Source: UBA11889 sp046582115
Lineage (GTDB): Bacteria > Pseudomonadota > Gammaproteobacteria > Pseudomonadales > Azotimanducaceae
Assembly (NCBI GenBank): GCA_046582115.1
Contig: JAYGFA010000053.1
Span: forward strand, 1 to 64,000
DNA: 64,000 nucleotides
Direction of reading: 5' to 3'
Part shown: piece after piece, positions 18,349-27,169 of the stretch
How positions within the stretch are numbered: position 1 is the first letter of the stretch
How the letters are laid out: every line of letters starts with the position of its first letter
Program-made: the position numbers and the translations under genes
The notes under the pieces: model-generated
Seen by the model: the letters and a program-made list of their open reading frames with translations, nothing else
Databases searched by the model: none
Told to the model about the DNA's origin: nothing

Positions 18349-18368
18349 TACCGCATCGAGGTGCGGTA
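18349..18368 (-). terminator. Probable terminator hairpin for ygfZ
   Basis: A perfect seven-base stem TACCGCA/TGCGGTA with a six-base loop, in the gap between convergent ung and ygfZ. Read leftward it is followed by GCGTTTTC, a short T tract, so it would serve the ygfZ transcript; read rightward it is followed by A residues. The 18369-18474 remainder holds no gene I can see. Confidence 0.45.
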
Positions 18369-18474
18369 AAAAGGCATCAGCGCGTACCTTTCGATCCCGT
18401 GGGTTTTCTCGTTCGCCGGTTTTCATGACGAACCAAATGAGTAAGCAATACGCCAGGCGAAACTCGTAACGTGA

Positions 18475-19230
18475 CTAATTAGATTGGACGAGCGTCAATT
18501 CACAATGTGCATTGTCGAGCACGGCGTCGTCAGTGTTACTGACAACCAAGGCATGGATGTCATTAGCCATGATCACGGTGCCTTTGGCTCCCGACTTATC
18601 GAACTCCTGGCCAGAGTGAGGTTTTTCGCCTGCCCACGAGTATCGTCGTAACCGACGTTTTACGACCCCCCGATGCTCCGCCCGGGCGACGACCTCCTGA
18701 CCGAGATAACAGCCCTTATCAAAACTAACGGTTCCATATGCGGTGAGTCCGAGCATCTGCGGTAGAAAGCGGTCAGCAGTACTCTTCGTAACGAGGGCAA
18801 ATTCATTCGCGACAGCGACGTCCATGAGCGAACGCTGTTCACTTGATTTGGGGTATTCGGGGACGGCTCCGACGATCCAGTCAAATGGTCTGAGCGCCAC
18901 CTCATTTGAACCTGATTGGGAGAATCGAACGATCGATTTGGCGCCCTCGATGAGCTTCGATTTCGAGAATACCAAGTACTTGGATAGATGTGCGTCAAGT
19001 GACTCGACGACGCTTTGATGGACAATAAAGTTCACTTCTGCCGGCGATCCGAACATCCAGCCGTTGGCGATGATGCGTCCCTTGAGATTTGTGAATGCCA
19101 TTGGCATTGCTGCCTGCAAGGTCATTGGCTCAACGTCGCAAGTCACATAACCCTGAAGAAAATTCGCGGCATCCGGACCCGAGAGTGTTTGTTGAATCAA
19201 GTCATCGGCTTGTTCGGTAGAGACGACCAT
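18475..19230 (-). CDS. ygfZ: Folate-binding protein YgfZ
   Basis: 251 residues, GcvT-like, of the YgfZ/IBA57 family, which helps build or repair iron-sulfur clusters in a folate-dependent way. The family signature KGCYLGQEVVAR sits at 172-183 with the key Cys at 174. It is divergent from sdhE, and nadB (whose partner NadA carries an iron-sulfur cluster) follows on the other side; this ygfZ/sdhE/nadB arrangement is known in Pseudomonas. A TAAACT -10-like box at 19237-19242 lies only six bases before the ATG and no ribosome site is evident. Confidence 0.92.
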   Translation of the reverse strand: MVVSTEQADDLIQQTLSGPDAANFLQGYVTCDVEPMTLQAAMPMAFTNLKGRIIANGWMFGSPAEVNFIVHQSVVESLDAHLSKYLVFSKSKLIEGAKSIVRFSQSGSNEVALRPFDWIVGAVPEYPKSSEQRSLMDVAVANEFALVTKSTADRFLPQMLGLTAYGTVSFDKGCYLGQEVVARAEHRGVVKRRLRRYSWAGEKPHSGQEFDKSGAKGTVIMANDIHALVVSNTDDAVLDNAHCELTLVQSN

Positions 19231-19290
19231 GCTGCTAGTTTACCAAGATCGGATTGTGCATGATCAGGTAACCGCGCACGGAGCGTATCA

Positions 19291-19539
19291 ATGGAAGAGG
19301 AAGAGGGCAGAGCCCGTTGGCGCAGTCGTCGAGGTATGCTGGAACTCGATCTCATCCTCGTGCCCTTCGTAGAGAACTGTTTTGCCGGACTTCCTGAGCC
19401 ACTGCGTAGTGACTATTTGGACCTGTTGACGGCTGATGATGTGGACGCATATACGTGGCTCACGACGAGCGAAAGTGCTCCGGAACGCTACAAGAAAATT
19501 GTAGATGCCATTAATCAATTTGATGGCGGCGGTATTTGA
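19291..19539 (+). CDS. sdhE: FAD assembly factor SdhE
   Basis: 82 residues. SdhE (YgfY) promotes covalent flavinylation of succinate dehydrogenase SdhA and fumarate reductase. The hallmark RGMLELD is at 14-20, preceded by WRSRR, and the DYLDLLTADDVDAYTWL stretch matches the rest of the five-helix fold. It is divergent from ygfZ, with 60 bases between starts, and convergent with nadB. The acidic start MEEEEG could be trimmed if a later start were used, but none with a better ribosome site is seen. Confidence 0.93.
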   Translation: MEEEEGRARWRSRRGMLELDLILVPFVENCFAGLPEPLRSDYLDLLTADDVDAYTWLTTSESAPERYKKIVDAINQFDGGGI

Positions 19540-19629
19540 ATGATCTCGATCTCGGGAAGATGCCCCTCATTTATTGTATGCGTCCGGTTGCCGTAAAGAC
19601 GAAGTTAAGCGCACGCTGTGCCGGTCGCG

Positions 19630-21273
19630 CTAGGGTGATTTTGAGGGTTTTGCTTGTCGATTGATCGGCTGAAGTACGTCAAGCGGATCAACCACTGGAT
19701 ACAAAATACTTGGACGTGCATCAGGTTGAGTTTGTGGATAGTCAAGGGTGTAGTGTAAGCCCCGACTTTCGCGCCGCGACTGAGCTGCTTGCACCATCAG
19801 TTCGGCCACATGGATCAAATTGCGAAGCTCAATCAGGTCGCTATTGACCCGGTAATTTGAATAGTAATCGCGCACTTCCTGCTTCAGCAGTCCAATCCTC
19901 CGGGCTGCCCGTTCGAGACGCTTGTTGGTTCGGACGATGCCAACGTAATTCCACATGCATCGACGGAGCTCGGACCAATTGTGGGAAAGAATAACGTTTT
20001 CGTCAGAGTCAGTTACGCGGCTCTCGTCCCAATCGGGAATATCGGCGCAACGACCTTGGGCATCGGAGATGTCGTTCGCGATATCGTCTGCTACAGACCG
20101 AGCGAAGACCAAACACTCGAGTAGTGAGTTACTCGCAAGACGATTGGCCCCGTGTAATCCCGTGTACGCGGTCTCACCAACCGCATAAAGGCCGTCGACA
20201 TCTGTTTTGCCGCGCTCGTCTACTAAAACCCCGCCACAGGTGTAGTGTGCGGCCGGAACCACGGGTATAGGATCTCGTCGCATGTCGATTCCAACGCTAA
20301 GACATGTTTCGAGTATGTTGGGAAAGCGCTGCATTATCTTTTTGTCGGGAAGATGCGTGACATCCAGGTACACACATTCCCGACCGAGACGCTTCATTTC
20401 AAAATCGATTGCCCTAGCGACGACATCTCGTGGTGCCATTTCGCCGCGCGGGTCGAATCGTTCCATAAAGCGTTCGCCATCTTGGAGAACAAGCTTGCCC
20501 CCTTCACCGCGAATGGCTTCCGAAATAAGAAACGATCGAGCATCCGGGTGATACAGACAGGTAGGGTGAAATTGGTTGAACTCCATATTCGCGATACGGC
20601 AACCTGCGCGCCATGCCATAGCGATTCCATCGCCGGTTGAGCCGTCCGGATTGCTGGTGTACTGGTAAACCTTACTTGCACCTCCGGTGGCAAGAACAAT
20701 GTAGCGGGCCTCGATGACTTCAACGTTGCCTGTTTCGGGACTATAGACGTACGCTCCAAGAGTTCGTGAATTGTTTCGAGCCTGCTTCCCGCCGGTGGCA
20801 ACATCGATCGCAATACGCTTGGTCAGAATTTTGATTTTGGGATCGCTAAGAACGCAATTGATGAGGGTTGTCGCAATAGCGTGCCCGGTCGCATCTGCGA
20901 CGTGCAGAACCCTGCGATGCGTATGGCCGCCTTCCTGAGTTAGGTGGGGACCGTTGTCTTTCTGGTCGAATTTGAGTCCAAGATCCTGAATATGCTCTAT
21001 AGCTTGGCGTGCTCGACTAACCACATAGCGGACGATTTTTTCATTGCACAGACCAGCGCCGGCGATGACGGTGTCGCGGACGTGGGCGTCAACACTATCA
21101 GCCGGTTGCGACACTGCGGCCACCCCGCCCTGTGCCCGATTGGTGGAGCCACCTCGAATGTCGTCTTTGGAAAGAACCATGACGCGCGCATGGGGTGATA
21201 GGTGCAAAGCGGTAGCGAGTCCAGCGGCCCCACTGCCAATGACTAACACATCGGTGGAAAAACGGAGGGTCAA
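19630..21273 (-). CDS. nadB: L-aspartate oxidase NadB
   Basis: About 547 residues. Oxidises aspartate to iminoaspartate for NAD synthesis with FAD. The N-terminal FAD fold VLVIGSGAAGLATAL, the GSTNRAQGGVAAV substrate loop, the LHGANRLASNSLLECLVF segment and the helical C-terminal domain are present. TTG 21273 is preferred over the TTG at 21378: the product (MTLRFSTDVLVIG) then matches E. coli NadB length, and a TATACT -10-like box at 21313-21318 would start RNA after the upstream codon. It is divergent from rpoE. Confidence 0.93.
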   Translation of the reverse strand: MTLRFSTDVLVIGSGAAGLATALHLSPHARVMVLSKDDIRGGSTNRAQGGVAAVSQPADSVDAHVRDTVIAGAGLCNEKIVRYVVSRARQAIEHIQDLGLKFDQKDNGPHLTQEGGHTHRRVLHVADATGHAIATTLINCVLSDPKIKILTKRIAIDVATGGKQARNNSRTLGAYVYSPETGNVEVIEARYIVLATGGASKVYQYTSNPDGSTGDGIAMAWRAGCRIANMEFNQFHPTCLYHPDARSFLISEAIRGEGGKLVLQDGERFMERFDPRGEMAPRDVVARAIDFEMKRLGRECVYLDVTHLPDKKIMQRFPNILETCLSVGIDMRRDPIPVVPAAHYTCGGVLVDERGKTDVDGLYAVGETAYTGLHGANRLASNSLLECLVFARSVADDIANDISDAQGRCADIPDWDESRVTDSDENVILSHNWSELRRCMWNYVGIVRTNKRLERAARRIGLLKQEVRDYYSNYRVNSDLIELRNLIHVAELMVQAAQSRRESRGLHYTLDYPQTQPDARPSILYPVVDPLDVLQPINRQAKPSKSP

Positions 21274-21312
21274 GTCATCACTCGCGTCGTGCGGTACGAA
21301 CCCGTGCGCTCT

Positions 21313-21318
21313 AGTATA
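21313..21318 (-). promoter_or_regulatory. Candidate -10 element of nadB
   Basis: Read leftward the hexamer is TATACT, one base from consensus, 39 bases before the preferred nadB start. No good -35 box is seen 17 bases upstream. It helps rule out the longer nadB start. Confidence 0.4.
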
Positions 21319-21380
21319 TACGGGACTCAGCGGGCAGAATATCGATCCTTTGGCTCGAACTTCACTGCCGGAGAGCAAAT

Positions 21381-21959
21381 TTGACCGCCGACACCGACCA
21401 AGAGTTGGTTCGACGAGTACAGAAAGGCGACCGGGTTGCCTTCGATCTGCTGTTTCTCCGGCACCGCCACAAGATTCATGGTCTTGTCAGTCGGTTCATG
21501 CGACGTCCAGAAGAGGTGGACGATGTTGTTCAGGATTCATTTATAAAGGCGTACCGCGCCTTACCCGGGTTTCGATTCGAAAGCGCTTTCTACACCTGGT
21601 TGTACAGGATTGCGATAAATACTGCGAAAAATTACATAAAGGCAAAAAATAGGCGTCCCCGAGCGGTGCAGAGCGAAGTTGACGAAATTGAGCTGATTGG
21701 AGCGACTGGCGCATTGAGGGAACTCGCTGATCCTGAAAATGAGTATCTCGCTGGCGAGCTTGAAGTCGCAATTAGCGAGGCACTGGACGCATTACCCGAT
21801 GATTTAAGGCATGCGGTAACTTTTCGAGAATTCGATGGTCTAAGCTACGAGCAGATTGCCGAGATTATGGATTGTCCGGTAGGGACGGTGCGGTCGAGAA
21901 TATTTCGTGCGCGCGAAGCGATCGACAAAAGTATAGGAACATTGATTCGGGGTGATTAA
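21381..21959 (+). CDS. rpoE: Envelope-stress sigma factor RpoE (sigma-E/AlgU)
   Basis: 192 residues, an ECF sigma factor of the RpoE/AlgU type. Region 2 has DVVQDSFIKAYRALPGFR and FYTWLYRIAINTAKNY; region 4 has LSYEQIAEIMDCPVGTVRSR, both close to E. coli RpoE. It directs genes for outer-membrane protein folding and repair. The start is TTG 21381 with GGAGAG five bases before it. It is followed by rseA and rseB, its anti-sigma factor and periplasmic sensor. No good sigma-E-type promoter was found upstream. Confidence 0.96.
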   Translation: MTADTDQELVRRVQKGDRVAFDLLFLRHRHKIHGLVSRFMRRPEEVDDVVQDSFIKAYRALPGFRFESAFYTWLYRIAINTAKNYIKAKNRRPRAVQSEVDEIELIGATGALRELADPENEYLAGELEVAISEALDALPDDLRHAVTFREFDGLSYEQIAEIMDCPVGTVRSRIFRAREAIDKSIGTLIRGD

Positions 21960-21988
21960 CGGAAAAATCGAAACGGTGGGGCGAGTCA

Positions 21989-22528
21989 GTGTCTGAAAAG
22001 ATTAATGAGTTCCTGTCTGCCATGCTCGATGATGAGGCAGATGAGTTCGAAATTCGGCGTGTCCTAAGCGAGGTCTCCAATAATTCTGGTTTGAAGAGCA
22101 AGTGGTCTCGTTACCACCTCGTCTCGAGCGTCCTCAAGGGGGAAGGACTTTCAAATCTCGAAGAATTGGACTTGGGAGATGTTTCAACTGGTGACATCGG
22201 TCCTTCCTCCCGACGAGAGACGGTGAAAGAACGAAAATTGAATAAGCCGTGGCTACCGGGTCGTGGAACGCTAGCGGCATCGTTGGTCGCGGCGATTGCG
22301 GTTCTCACGATTGTTTTCGCGAGAAATGATGAAGGAGCTAAACAGCTCGAACTCGCGGATTCGCTGGTGGTTCCAGATCTCGTTGCAAAGGATGAACGGC
22401 TTCCTACGGAGAGTGATATTCGCCGTGCTGAAGCGTATCTGATCCAACATGCACAAAACGCTTCAATGAACAGTTCCGTTGCACCCATTCCGTTCATCAA
22501 AGTCATTGCGCATCAGGCTGAAAAGTGA
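21989..22528 (+). CDS. rseA: Anti-sigma-E factor RseA (MucA)
   Basis: 179 residues, one membrane segment at about 93-111, so a cytoplasmic N-terminus and a periplasmic C-terminus. The N-terminal part (FLSAMLDDEADEFE, then WSRYHLVSSVLKGE) is the RseA sigma-binding domain. It holds RpoE inactive until cut by DegS and RseP. The C-terminal periplasmic part is short and weakly conserved, as usual. The start is GTG 21989, 30 bases after the rpoE stop. Confidence 0.92.
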   Translation: MSEKINEFLSAMLDDEADEFEIRRVLSEVSNNSGLKSKWSRYHLVSSVLKGEGLSNLEELDLGDVSTGDIGPSSRRETVKERKLNKPWLPGRGTLAASLVAAIAVLTIVFARNDEGAKQLELADSLVVPDLVAKDERLPTESDIRRAEAYLIQHAQNASMNSSVAPIPFIKVIAHQAEK

Positions 22529-22537
22529 GGTGATGAG

Positions 22538-23521
22538 GTGATCGCGACGAAATGCCGCGGTGCTGCTCTGGTACTTACCATCAGTGCGGTGTTGGTAGGC
22601 GGTGCCGAGAAATCCGCGCTCGAATGGCTCGATACCATGAATCGAGCGTTCCGAACCTTGGACTACGATGGTGTTTTCAGTTACCAAAGCGGCGCAGACC
22701 TAACCACGCTTCGTGTCGTACATGTAGTAATTGATGACGTTGAGCACGAGCGGCTCGTGCATCTGGACGGAGCACGCCGGGAATTCATTCGTCGGGGTCA
22801 CGTGATCACGCGGATTTTGCAGCCCGATGACAAAATTCTAGAACTCGAAAAAGCGGTTCCACCAACGCGCTTTGTCCAGGCGTTTTCGCAGCGGCTAGAC
22901 GCCATTGGCGATCTCTATAAGGTCGGATTGAACGGTTGGGGGCGAGTGGCGGGCAGACGTGCGATACGGTTAAGCGTCGTGCCACGTGACGAGAATCGAT
23001 ACGGATTTGGTATTTGGCTGGATCAAGAAACGGGATTGCTCTTACGATTTGAACGATATGACCTGACAGGATCGCGACTCGAACGGTTTCAATTCGGTCA
23101 TCTGATGATTGGGGGCATTCCTCAAACAGCTGTTGTTCCGGAAGAGCATGCTGGCGCGGTAAAGACAAAGATGACATTAGAGTCAAGAGACGAGCCCCTT
23201 GTCGAACGTCATATGCACTGGCGGCCTCAGTGGGTGCCCCGCGGTTTCGGCAACTATCGATCGAATATTCGCCAGGCGACACGGGGGCGCGACAAGGTCG
23301 ACACGATGATTTACTCGGATGGATTCGCGGCGTTTTCGGTATTTGTCCAAGCGATTCCGAGTCGACGGGTAATCAATTTCGAACGGCGAAATGGCGCCAC
23401 TACCGTTGTCACGCGAACGGTCCGAGACCCGAGCGGCGGCAACCAACTCATTACGGTTGTTGGCGAAGTACCAGCGACGACTGCCAAGAAAATAGCTTCA
23501 GATATGGTCTATTTCCCCTGA
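22538..23521 (+). CDS. rseB: Sigma-E regulatory protein RseB (MucB)
   Basis: 327 residues, periplasmic, with a signal peptide (AALVLTISAVLVGGA). RseB binds RseA and shields it from DegS; lipoprotein or LPS signals release it. An N-terminal LolA-like domain starts at ALEWLDTMNRAFRTLDYDG; the smaller C-terminal domain ends VGEVPATTAKKIASDMVYF. GTG start at 22538, nine bases after rseA. The usual rseC and degP/mucD genes do not follow; lepA comes next after about 190 bases. Confidence 0.93.
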   Translation: MIATKCRGAALVLTISAVLVGGAEKSALEWLDTMNRAFRTLDYDGVFSYQSGADLTTLRVVHVVIDDVEHERLVHLDGARREFIRRGHVITRILQPDDKILELEKAVPPTRFVQAFSQRLDAIGDLYKVGLNGWGRVAGRRAIRLSVVPRDENRYGFGIWLDQETGLLLRFERYDLTGSRLERFQFGHLMIGGIPQTAVVPEEHAGAVKTKMTLESRDEPLVERHMHWRPQWVPRGFGNYRSNIRQATRGRDKVDTMIYSDGFAAFSVFVQAIPSRRVINFERRNGATTVVTRTVRDPSGGNQLITVVGEVPATTAKKIASDMVYFP

Positions 23522-23556
23522 GTTGATACGTGACGGATCTGTAAGTTTTCGATTCG

Positions 23557-23697
23557 ATGTCGATGGCTAGCGGCAAAGATATCTGGCCGACGATGATCGC
23601 GCATCGGGTCTACGCAGATACGATTCCCTTATCGGACCTGCAACAATCTCGCGAAGAGTCGTTGAAACGCGGTAAGCTCCCCAACTGCCATCGTTGA
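23557..23697 (+). CDS. 46-residue ORF between rseB and lepA, doubtful
   Basis: An ATG-started ORF, MSMASGKDIWPTMIAHRV at the start and KRGKLPNCHR at the end, in the 186-base gap where many relatives carry rseC, mucD/degP or lepB. I recognise no family, and there is no good ribosome site (GATTCG precedes the ATG). It may be a chance ORF or a remnant. No hairpin terminator is seen in the gap. Confidence 0.15.
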   Translation: MSMASGKDIWPTMIAHRVYADTIPLSDLQQSREESLKRGKLPNCHR

Positions 23698-23707
23698 CAA
23701 GAATGTT

Positions 23708-25504
23708 GTGACTCGCCTAGATCGAACCCGCAACTTCTCCATCATCGCTCATATTGACCATGGCAAGTCCACACTCTCTGATCGTTTGATTCAGCGTTGT
23801 GGGGGCCTTAACGACCGCGAGATGGAGGAGCAGGTGCTCGACTCGATGGAACTCGAGCGAGAACGCGGCATCACCATTAAGTCGCAAAGTGTTGCATTGG
23901 AATACCTAGGAGCCGATGGCGAGACGTATTACCTCAATTTTATCGATACCCCAGGGCATGTTGATTTCAGTTACGAGGTGTCTCGTTCACTGGCAGCCTG
24001 CGAAGGTGCGTTGTTGGTAGTGGATGCGGCGCAGGGCGTTGAGGCTCAGTCGGTGGCTAATTGTTATTCCGCGATCGAACAAGGTCTGGACGTGATTCCA
24101 GTCCTAAACAAAATTGACCTGGTGCAAGCTGACCCCGTGCGGGTGGCGCAAGAAATCGAGAACATTATTGGATTACCCTCGGACGGTATTATCGAAGTGA
24201 GCGCGAAGACAGGGCATGGGATCGACGCGTTGCTTGAACAGCTGATCGCTGAAATTCCACCCCCTAGCGGAGACCCAGACTCGGGGTTGCGAGCCCTCGT
24301 TGTCGATTCGTGGTTTGACAATTATTTGGGGATTGTGTCTCTGGTCCGTGTATTTGGCGGACGCGTGAGGCCTGGTGATCGGATTGTCGCGAATTCTGTT
24401 GGCAAGGTACATGTCGTTGATGAGGTGGGGGTGTTTACGCCGAAACGTGAGGTTCGAGCCGAACTCGCGGCTGGGGATGTTGGTTACGTCGTTGCAGGGA
24501 TAAAAGATATTCGCGGTGCGCCGGTTGGCGACACACTTCTTCAGGATGGGTCGAAAGAGCTACCGGTTCCTGGATTTGAACGCGTTAAGCCACAAGTGTT
24601 CGCTGGAATGTTTCCAATTAGTTCCGACGATTTTGAAGCGTTTCGGGATGCATTAGCTAAGCTTCGGTTGAATGATGCATCGCTTCACTATGAACCAGAG
24701 ACATCGGATGCCCTGGGTTCTGGTTTTCGTTGTGGATTTCTGGGCATGCTCCATATGGAGATCGTCCAGGAACGTCTTGAACGTGAATACGATATTGAGT
24801 TAATCACGTCGGCTCCTACGGTGGTTTATCAAGTGACCACGAAGCAGGACGAAAAGATCCAGATTGATAATCCTTCGCAACTTCCCGAGCCAGGCGACAT
24901 TGCCGAGATGCGCGAGCCTATCGCGCTCGTCAATATCCTCGTGCCCCAAGAACACGTTGGAAATGTCATATCGCTTTGCGTCGACCGTCGCGGAATACAA
25001 AAGAACATAGAATTTACCGGAGGACAGGTCTCGCTCACCTATGCCATACCGATGAGCGAGGTGGTGATGGATTTTTTTGACCGGCTCAAATCAGTCAGTC
25101 GTGGGTTTGCGTCGTTAGATTACGGTTTCAATTCCTTCGAAGTCGCTCCCTTAGTTCGACTTGATATTTTGATTAACGGTGAACGAGTCGATGCATTGGC
25201 TGTCATAACACACAAAGAAAAAGCGCATGATCGAGGACGCAAGTTGGTTGAGATTATGCGCGGGATAATCCCACGGCAGTTATTTGATGTGGCGATTCAG
25301 GCTGCGATTGGAGGTCATATTGTCTCGAGACAAACCGTGAAAGCGTTACGTAAGAATGTGACCTCGAAATGTTATGGCGGCGATGTGACCCGCAAGAAAA
25401 AACTGCTTGAAAAACAAAAAGCCGGGAAAAAAAGAATGAAACAAGTTGGACGTGTCGAAATACCACAGGAAGCGTTCTTGGCTGCTTTGAAGATTGAGCG
25501 CTAA
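23708..25504 (+). CDS. lepA: Elongation factor 4 (LepA)
   Basis: 598 residues, full length. A ribosome-associated GTPase that aids translation under ionic stress and 30S assembly. G1 is AHIDHGKST, switch region VLDSMELERERGITIK, G3 DTPGHVD, G4 LNKIDL. The LepA-specific C-terminal domain ends in VTSKCYGGDVTRKKKLLEKQ. The start is GTG 23708 with only a weak ribosome site. In E. coli and Pseudomonas lepB (signal peptidase I) follows; here rnc does. Confidence 0.96.
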   Translation: MTRLDRTRNFSIIAHIDHGKSTLSDRLIQRCGGLNDREMEEQVLDSMELERERGITIKSQSVALEYLGADGETYYLNFIDTPGHVDFSYEVSRSLAACEGALLVVDAAQGVEAQSVANCYSAIEQGLDVIPVLNKIDLVQADPVRVAQEIENIIGLPSDGIIEVSAKTGHGIDALLEQLIAEIPPPSGDPDSGLRALVVDSWFDNYLGIVSLVRVFGGRVRPGDRIVANSVGKVHVVDEVGVFTPKREVRAELAAGDVGYVVAGIKDIRGAPVGDTLLQDGSKELPVPGFERVKPQVFAGMFPISSDDFEAFRDALAKLRLNDASLHYEPETSDALGSGFRCGFLGMLHMEIVQERLEREYDIELITSAPTVVYQVTTKQDEKIQIDNPSQLPEPGDIAEMREPIALVNILVPQEHVGNVISLCVDRRGIQKNIEFTGGQVSLTYAIPMSEVVMDFFDRLKSVSRGFASLDYGFNSFEVAPLVRLDILINGERVDALAVITHKEKAHDRGRKLVEIMRGIIPRQLFDVAIQAAIGGHIVSRQTVKALRKNVTSKCYGGDVTRKKKLLEKQKAGKKRMKQVGRVEIPQEAFLAALKIER

Positions 25505-25587
25505 AGACGAATTCGCGCCGAGGGGTTGTTGCGTTATTTTTGCAGGCGGAGTATCGATTTCAAGGTTGCTATAGTGTTCCTGGTGAG

Positions 25588-26277
25588 ATGCAAAGCCATA
25601 CTGCCTTGACTATAAAGGCCCTCCAGAACCGAATTGGTTACAACTTTCGGGACCCAGCAATTCTCAATCGTGCGTTGACTCATCGGAGCGCCGGTAGGGA
25701 CAACAACGAACGACTGGAATTTCTCGGTGACGCCGCCCTTGGGTTTGCCATTGCCGATGCTCTGTATGCGCGCTTTACCGAAGCTTCGGAAGCTGACCTG
25801 ACTTTGATGCGGGTTGAACTGGTCCGAGGCAGTACGTTGGCGCTGGTAGCTCGCGAAATTGAATTAGGTAGTTGTCTATCCTTGGGCTTCGGTGAGCGAA
25901 ATAGCGGTGGGGGAGACCGCGATTCGATCCTCGCAGATGCGTTAGAGGCCGTTATTGGCGCCGTGGTACGTGACGGGGGCTACGCCGCCGCAGGTGAGTT
26001 GGTTGTGCGGTTGTTGAAAGGTCGGTTGGACTCAGTACAAGAACACCCGATCAAGGATCCGAAAACCCTTCTTCAAGAGGAATTGCAGAGTCAAGGCGAT
26101 GTTCCGCCACATTACCACGTTGTCGAAAAAGCGGGAGAGGCCCACAAGCGACGTTACCGCGTTGAGTGTCGCGTTGATGTGCACAATCTTGTTGCCTTCG
26201 GCGAAGGAACGTCGCGACGAGATGCCGAAAAAGAAGCCGCGGAAGCAATATTGAAAGAGTTGGGAAAACGTGAATAA
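25588..26277 (+). CDS. rnc: Ribonuclease III
   Basis: 229 residues (E. coli 226). Cleaves double-stranded RNA in rRNA processing and regulation. The catalytic signature NERLEFLGDAAL and the second acidic site DALEAVIGAVV are present; the C-terminal double-strand RNA-binding domain starts around DPKTLLQEELQSQG. ATG 25588 is chosen over the TTG at 25540 because the product then matches homologs; a TATAGT -10-like box at 25570-25575 also lies between them. Its end overlaps era by eight bases. Confidence 0.94.
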   Translation: MQSHTALTIKALQNRIGYNFRDPAILNRALTHRSAGRDNNERLEFLGDAALGFAIADALYARFTEASEADLTLMRVELVRGSTLALVAREIELGSCLSLGFGERNSGGGDRDSILADALEAVIGAVVRDGGYAAAGELVVRLLKGRLDSVQEHPIKDPKTLLQEELQSQGDVPPHYHVVEKAGEAHKRRYRVECRVDVHNLVAFGEGTSRRDAEKEAAEAILKELGKRE

Positions 26278-27169
26278 CACCCGGTGCGGATACGCTGGAA
26301 TTGTAGGACGTCCGAACGTGGGTAAATCGACACTGTTGAACCACCTCATGGGGACCAAACTTTCCATCACTTCTCGAAAGCCTCAGACCACGCGGATTAA
26401 TCAGCTTGGCATCTCCACTCACGCCGAGACTCAAATAATTTTTGTCGATACGCCTGGATTACGAAGTTCACGGCCAGACGTGACCGGACGAAAAATCTAC
26501 AGGTACATGTCAAGTCAAGCCATGGCGGCAGTCGCGGACGTCGATCTTGTGGTGCTGTTGGTAGATGCGCGAGGATGGACAGAGGGTGATGAGGCCGTGC
26601 TCACATTGGTAAAGCGCGAGGGCGTTGCCGCGATCTGTGGGATCAACAAGATCGATCGATTGGTCCGGAAAGACCTTCTTCTGCCTCTTATCAAAGAGAT
26701 TCACAATAAACACGCTTTCGAAGCCATCATCCCAATGTCGGCACTCCATCGACAAGGCCTAGACGACCTGTCTATTGAGATTGCCCGATTGATTCCTGAG
26801 GGGCCACACCTCTTTGATTCAGATGAGTTGACCGATCGACCTTTGGTTTTTTTGGTTGCAGAAACCATTCGAGAAAAACTAATGCGTCAGTTAGGAGACG
26901 AGCTACCTCACCGAACGACGGTTATGGTGGAGCGTTATGAGGTCGGAGAAACCCTGACCGAAGTTGATGCGGTCATTTACGTTGAACGTAGCAGCCAAAA
27001 AGCAATCGTTATCGGCCGTGGGGGTAGACGGCTCAAGGCAATCGGCCAAGAAGCGCGCGGTAATATTGAGGATCTGGCTGGCGGAAGGGTCATGTTGAAT
27101 CTTTGGGTAAAGGTACAACCAGGCTGGTCGAACAATGACGAACTGTTGGCAAGATTTGGTTATCGTTGA
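26270..27169 (+). CDS. era: GTPase Era
   Basis: 299 residues (E. coli 301). A GTPase needed for 16S rRNA maturation and 30S assembly. G1 is GRPNVGKST, G3 DTPGL, G4 NKID; the C-terminal KH domain has IVIGRGGRRLKAIGQEAR. GTG start at 26270 inside the rnc end; its stop overlaps the recO TTG start. rnc-era-recO is the classic order. Confidence 0.97.
   Translation: MNNTRCGYAGIVGRPNVGKSTLLNHLMGTKLSITSRKPQTTRINQLGISTHAETQIIFVDTPGLRSSRPDVTGRKIYRYMSSQAMAAVADVDLVVLLVDARGWTEGDEAVLTLVKREGVAAICGINKIDRLVRKDLLLPLIKEIHNKHAFEAIIPMSALHRQGLDDLSIEIARLIPEGPHLFDSDELTDRPLVFLVAETIREKLMRQLGDELPHRTTVMVERYEVGETLTEVDAVIYVERSSQKAIVIGRGGRRLKAIGQEARGNIEDLAGGRVMLNLWVKVQPGWSNNDELLARFGYR

Noticed and set aside
18159..18428. 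ORF running from the ung end into the gap.
   Set aside because: Out-of-frame shadow of ung with no ribosome site or family.
21357..21383. GAACTT before rpoE as the -35 of a sigma-E autoregulated promoter.
   Set aside because: The matching -10 would fall at or beyond the start codon and TCTGA is not there.
23694..23722. Perfect TTGACA just before lepA as a promoter -35.
   Set aside because: Its -10 would lie within the lepA coding sequence, leaving no later start that keeps the G1 motif.
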